A DNA stretch of 64,000 nucleotides, taken from positions 4,283,001-4,347,000 of the forward strand of contig NC_135254.1 in the NCBI RefSeq assembly GCF_964204865.1. The letters run 5' to 3'. The translations under genes were made by a program, and so were the position numbers. Position 1 is the stretch's first letter. Each line of letters opens with the position of its first letter. Positions 62,263-64,000 of this stretch are shown here, piece by piece. Under the pieces are notes generated by a model. The model was not told where the DNA came from. It was given only the letters and a program-made list of their open reading frames with translations, and searched no databases. Source of the stretch: Styela clava. Lineage: Eukaryota > Chordata > Ascidiacea > Stolidobranchia > Styelidae.

Positions 62263-62423
62263 ATACTTACCTGACGAGGCAGTCAACCGTGATCACGTAA
62301 GCGGTTCTGCCTAGGCGAGGTCCAGTCATTGCACCCAGACTAAATTGACACTAGCGATTATCCCAAATGTGGATAACTCGGTCGTGTAATTTCTGCTAGT
62401 GGGGACTGCGTTCGCGCTATCCC
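62263..62423 (+). ncRNA. U1: U1 snRNA, copy 85 (H type, damaged SL2)
   Basis: As copy 38. Confidence 0.9.
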
Positions 62424-63017
62424 TTTTATATATTTGTTCACTACCAATAATCTTGTTGTCTTACGAGTTAGGTCAATGAGCGGCCACGTTGCTTTCATTA
62501 GTTGTGGCCGTATTGATCCTCGTTTGGGTGTGGTATATTTCTCATGAACAATCTTACAATCCATTCATTGATATTATTCCATGACATGCCTTGCCATTAT
62601 CCAAGTTATTTCCTTTATCCAACCGTCTCTAGATTGATTCCTTATTTGCAGTTCCACATTCAGATTGTGTTGCCATTGATTGAGCAATAGAATGAGCGCC
62701 AAGATTTGGAAGTATAATTGTTTGCTGTCCAAGGGTACGTATTGGGGCTGTGGCTCTTTGTTTATAGTTTATTATTTTAAACCCTGGCTCTTTGCTATTT
62801 CTTGTAAAGTTGTTCAGCTTCATTCTGCATCGGATGGCAAAGAACTTGCGATGTATCACATAAAAGATTTGAACGCAATGAATCGTATTCTACGTTACTG
62901 ACAGACGAATCAATTAAAATCGCAACTTTTGCAAATATCGTTTTTATTGTTGAGAACTTCTTCTCAACATTTAGCATAGAACATTCATTCATGATGCGCA
63001 ACCAATCGTCACAAATC

Positions 63018-63178
63018 ATACTTACCTGACGAGGCAGTCAACCGTGATCACGTAAGCGGTTCTGCCTAGGCGAGGTTTAGTCATTGCACCCAGACTAAAT
63101 TGACACTAGCGATTATCCCAAATGTGGATAACTCGGTCGTGTAATTTCTGCTAGTGGGGACTGCGTTCGCGCTATCCC
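63018..63178 (+). ncRNA. U1: U1 snRNA, copy 86 (H type)
   Basis: As copy 39. Confidence 0.92.
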
Positions 63179-63771
63179 TTTTATATATTTGCTCACTACC
63201 AATAATCTTGTTGGTTTTCGAGTTAGGTCAATGAGCGGCCACGCTGCTTTCATTAGTTGTGGCCGTATTGATTCTCGTTTGGGTGTGTTATATTTCTCAT
63301 GACCAATCTTACAATCCATTTATTGATATTATTCCATGACATGCTTTGCCATTATCCAAGTTATCACTTTATCCGACCGTCTCTAGATTGATTCCTTATT
63401 TGCAGTTCCACATTCAGATTGTGTTGCCATTGATTGAGCAATAGAATGAGCGCCAAGATTTGGAAGTATAATTGTTTGCTGTCCAAGGGTACGTATTGGG
63501 GCTGTGGCTCTTTGTTTATAGTTTATTATTTTAAACCCTGGCTCTTTGCTATTTCTTGTAAAGTTGTTCAGCTTCATTCTGCATCGGATGGCAAAGAACT
63601 CGCGATGTATCACATAAAAGATTTGAACGCAATGAATCGTATTCTACGTTACTGACAGACGAATCAATTGAAATCGCAACTTTTGCACATATCGTTTTAA
63701 TTGTTGAGAACTTCTTCTCAACATTCAGCATAGAACATTCATTCATGATGCGCAACCAATCGTCACAAATC

Positions 63772-63932
63772 ATACTTACCTGACGAGGCAGTCAACCGTG
63801 ATCACGTAAGCGGTTCTGCCTAGGCGAGGTTTAGTTATTGCACCCAGACTAAATTGACACTAGCGATTATCCCAAATGTGGATAACTCGGTCGTGTAATT
63901 TCTGCTAGTGGGGACTGCGTTCGCGCTATCCC
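63772..63932 (+). ncRNA. U1: U1 snRNA, copy 87 (H type)
   Basis: C28T, A36T, G38A, C88A and private C65T, a T-G wobble at the top of SL2. The gene is complete, though its monomer is cut by the window end. Confidence 0.92.
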
Positions 63933-64000
63933 TTTTATATATTTGCTCACTACCAATAATCTTGTTGGCTTTCGAGTTAGGTCAATGAGCGGCCACGCTG

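Larger units (their letters stand above)
47179..64000 (+). repeat. Second, incomplete copy of the 33-kb super-unit
   Basis: Monomers begin at 47179, 47933, 48675, 49397, 50149, 50901, 51654, 52362, 53036, 53686, 54438, 55160, 55913, 56634, 57386, 58108, 58861, 59582, 60335, 61086, 61840, 62595 and 63350 (cut at the window end). It matches 14096 onward at +33,083 until about 56.6 kb and at +34,557 after about 59.6 kb. Between these lies a local 2948-bp duplication. Confidence 0.88.

Noticed and set aside
1-64000. Non-coding centromeric or heterochromatic satellite
   Set aside because: The higher-order layout suggests it, but each monomer contains a complete U1 gene and I found no CENP-B-box-like motif.
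1-64000. Other RNA genes in the spacer (5S rRNA, U2, U4, U5, U6, tRNA) as in mixed multigene arrays
   Set aside because: I looked for their well-known core motifs on both strands by eye and saw none.
1-64000. CRISPR array or bacterial repeat region
   Set aside because: The repeats are about 750 bp, directly adjoining and gene-bearing, with no short repeat-spacer pattern; U1 snRNA is eukaryotic.
1-64000. Mobile element driving the array
   Set aside because: No terminal repeats, target-site duplications, transposase or reverse transcriptase sequence seen. Homologous unequal exchange explains the structure.

Overview
The whole window is one tandem array of U1 spliceosomal snRNA genes, with no protein-coding gene and no non-array sequence at either end. 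I count 87 monomers, mostly 742-755 bp (shortest 650, longest 770). Each carries one full-length U1 gene of 160-161 nt on the + strand plus about 500-600 bp of spacer. The U1 call rests on the invariant 5' arm ATACTTACCTG (pairs with 5' splice sites), the U1-70K loop GATCACGAAG in stem-loop 1 (SL1), the U1A loop ATTGCACCCA in SL2, an SL3 hairpin, the Sm-site-like AATTTCTG, and the 3' SL4 capped by TTCG. The gene layout is that of animal U1. About 50-60 bp upstream of every intact gene is TTCTCAAC followed by a T-rich TTTAG tract. Its position and sequence resemble the insect PSEA element of snRNA promoters, so an arthropod, perhaps an insect, is my best guess (moderate to low confidence); the SL4 sequence is less fly-like.

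Numbering: 'nt n' is the position in the 161-nt consensus, to which copies 25 (18239) and 70 (51322) are identical by eye. Gene ends are set at the last C of SL4; the true RNA may run 1-3 nt further. Monomer borders are arbitrarily placed at the motif CATTATCCAAG. Copies are numbered 1-87 from left to right.

Layout: 1-3709 is a five-monomer unit (A-B-C-D-E); 3710-5924 a three-monomer version; 5925-9633 five again; 9634-14095 six; 14096-19278 seven; 19279-31006 a sixteen-monomer block with divergent U1 variants; 31007-39083 and 39084-47178 an 8.1-kb block in tandem (11 monomers each); 47179 onward repeats 14096 onward at a distance of 33,083 bp (34,557 bp after a local insertion). The array is therefore nested: gene, monomer family, multi-monomer unit, 8-kb block, 33-kb super-unit. 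It looks like a higher-order satellite, but its repeating unit is a snRNA gene.

The U1 copies fall into about a dozen sequence families. Some are near-consensus (D type). Others alter functional positions: nt 5 or nt 2 of the splice-site arm, the U1-70K loop, the SL4 loop, or the promoter. The array may thus combine working U1 genes, variant U1 genes and decaying copies. No expression can be inferred from sequence alone.
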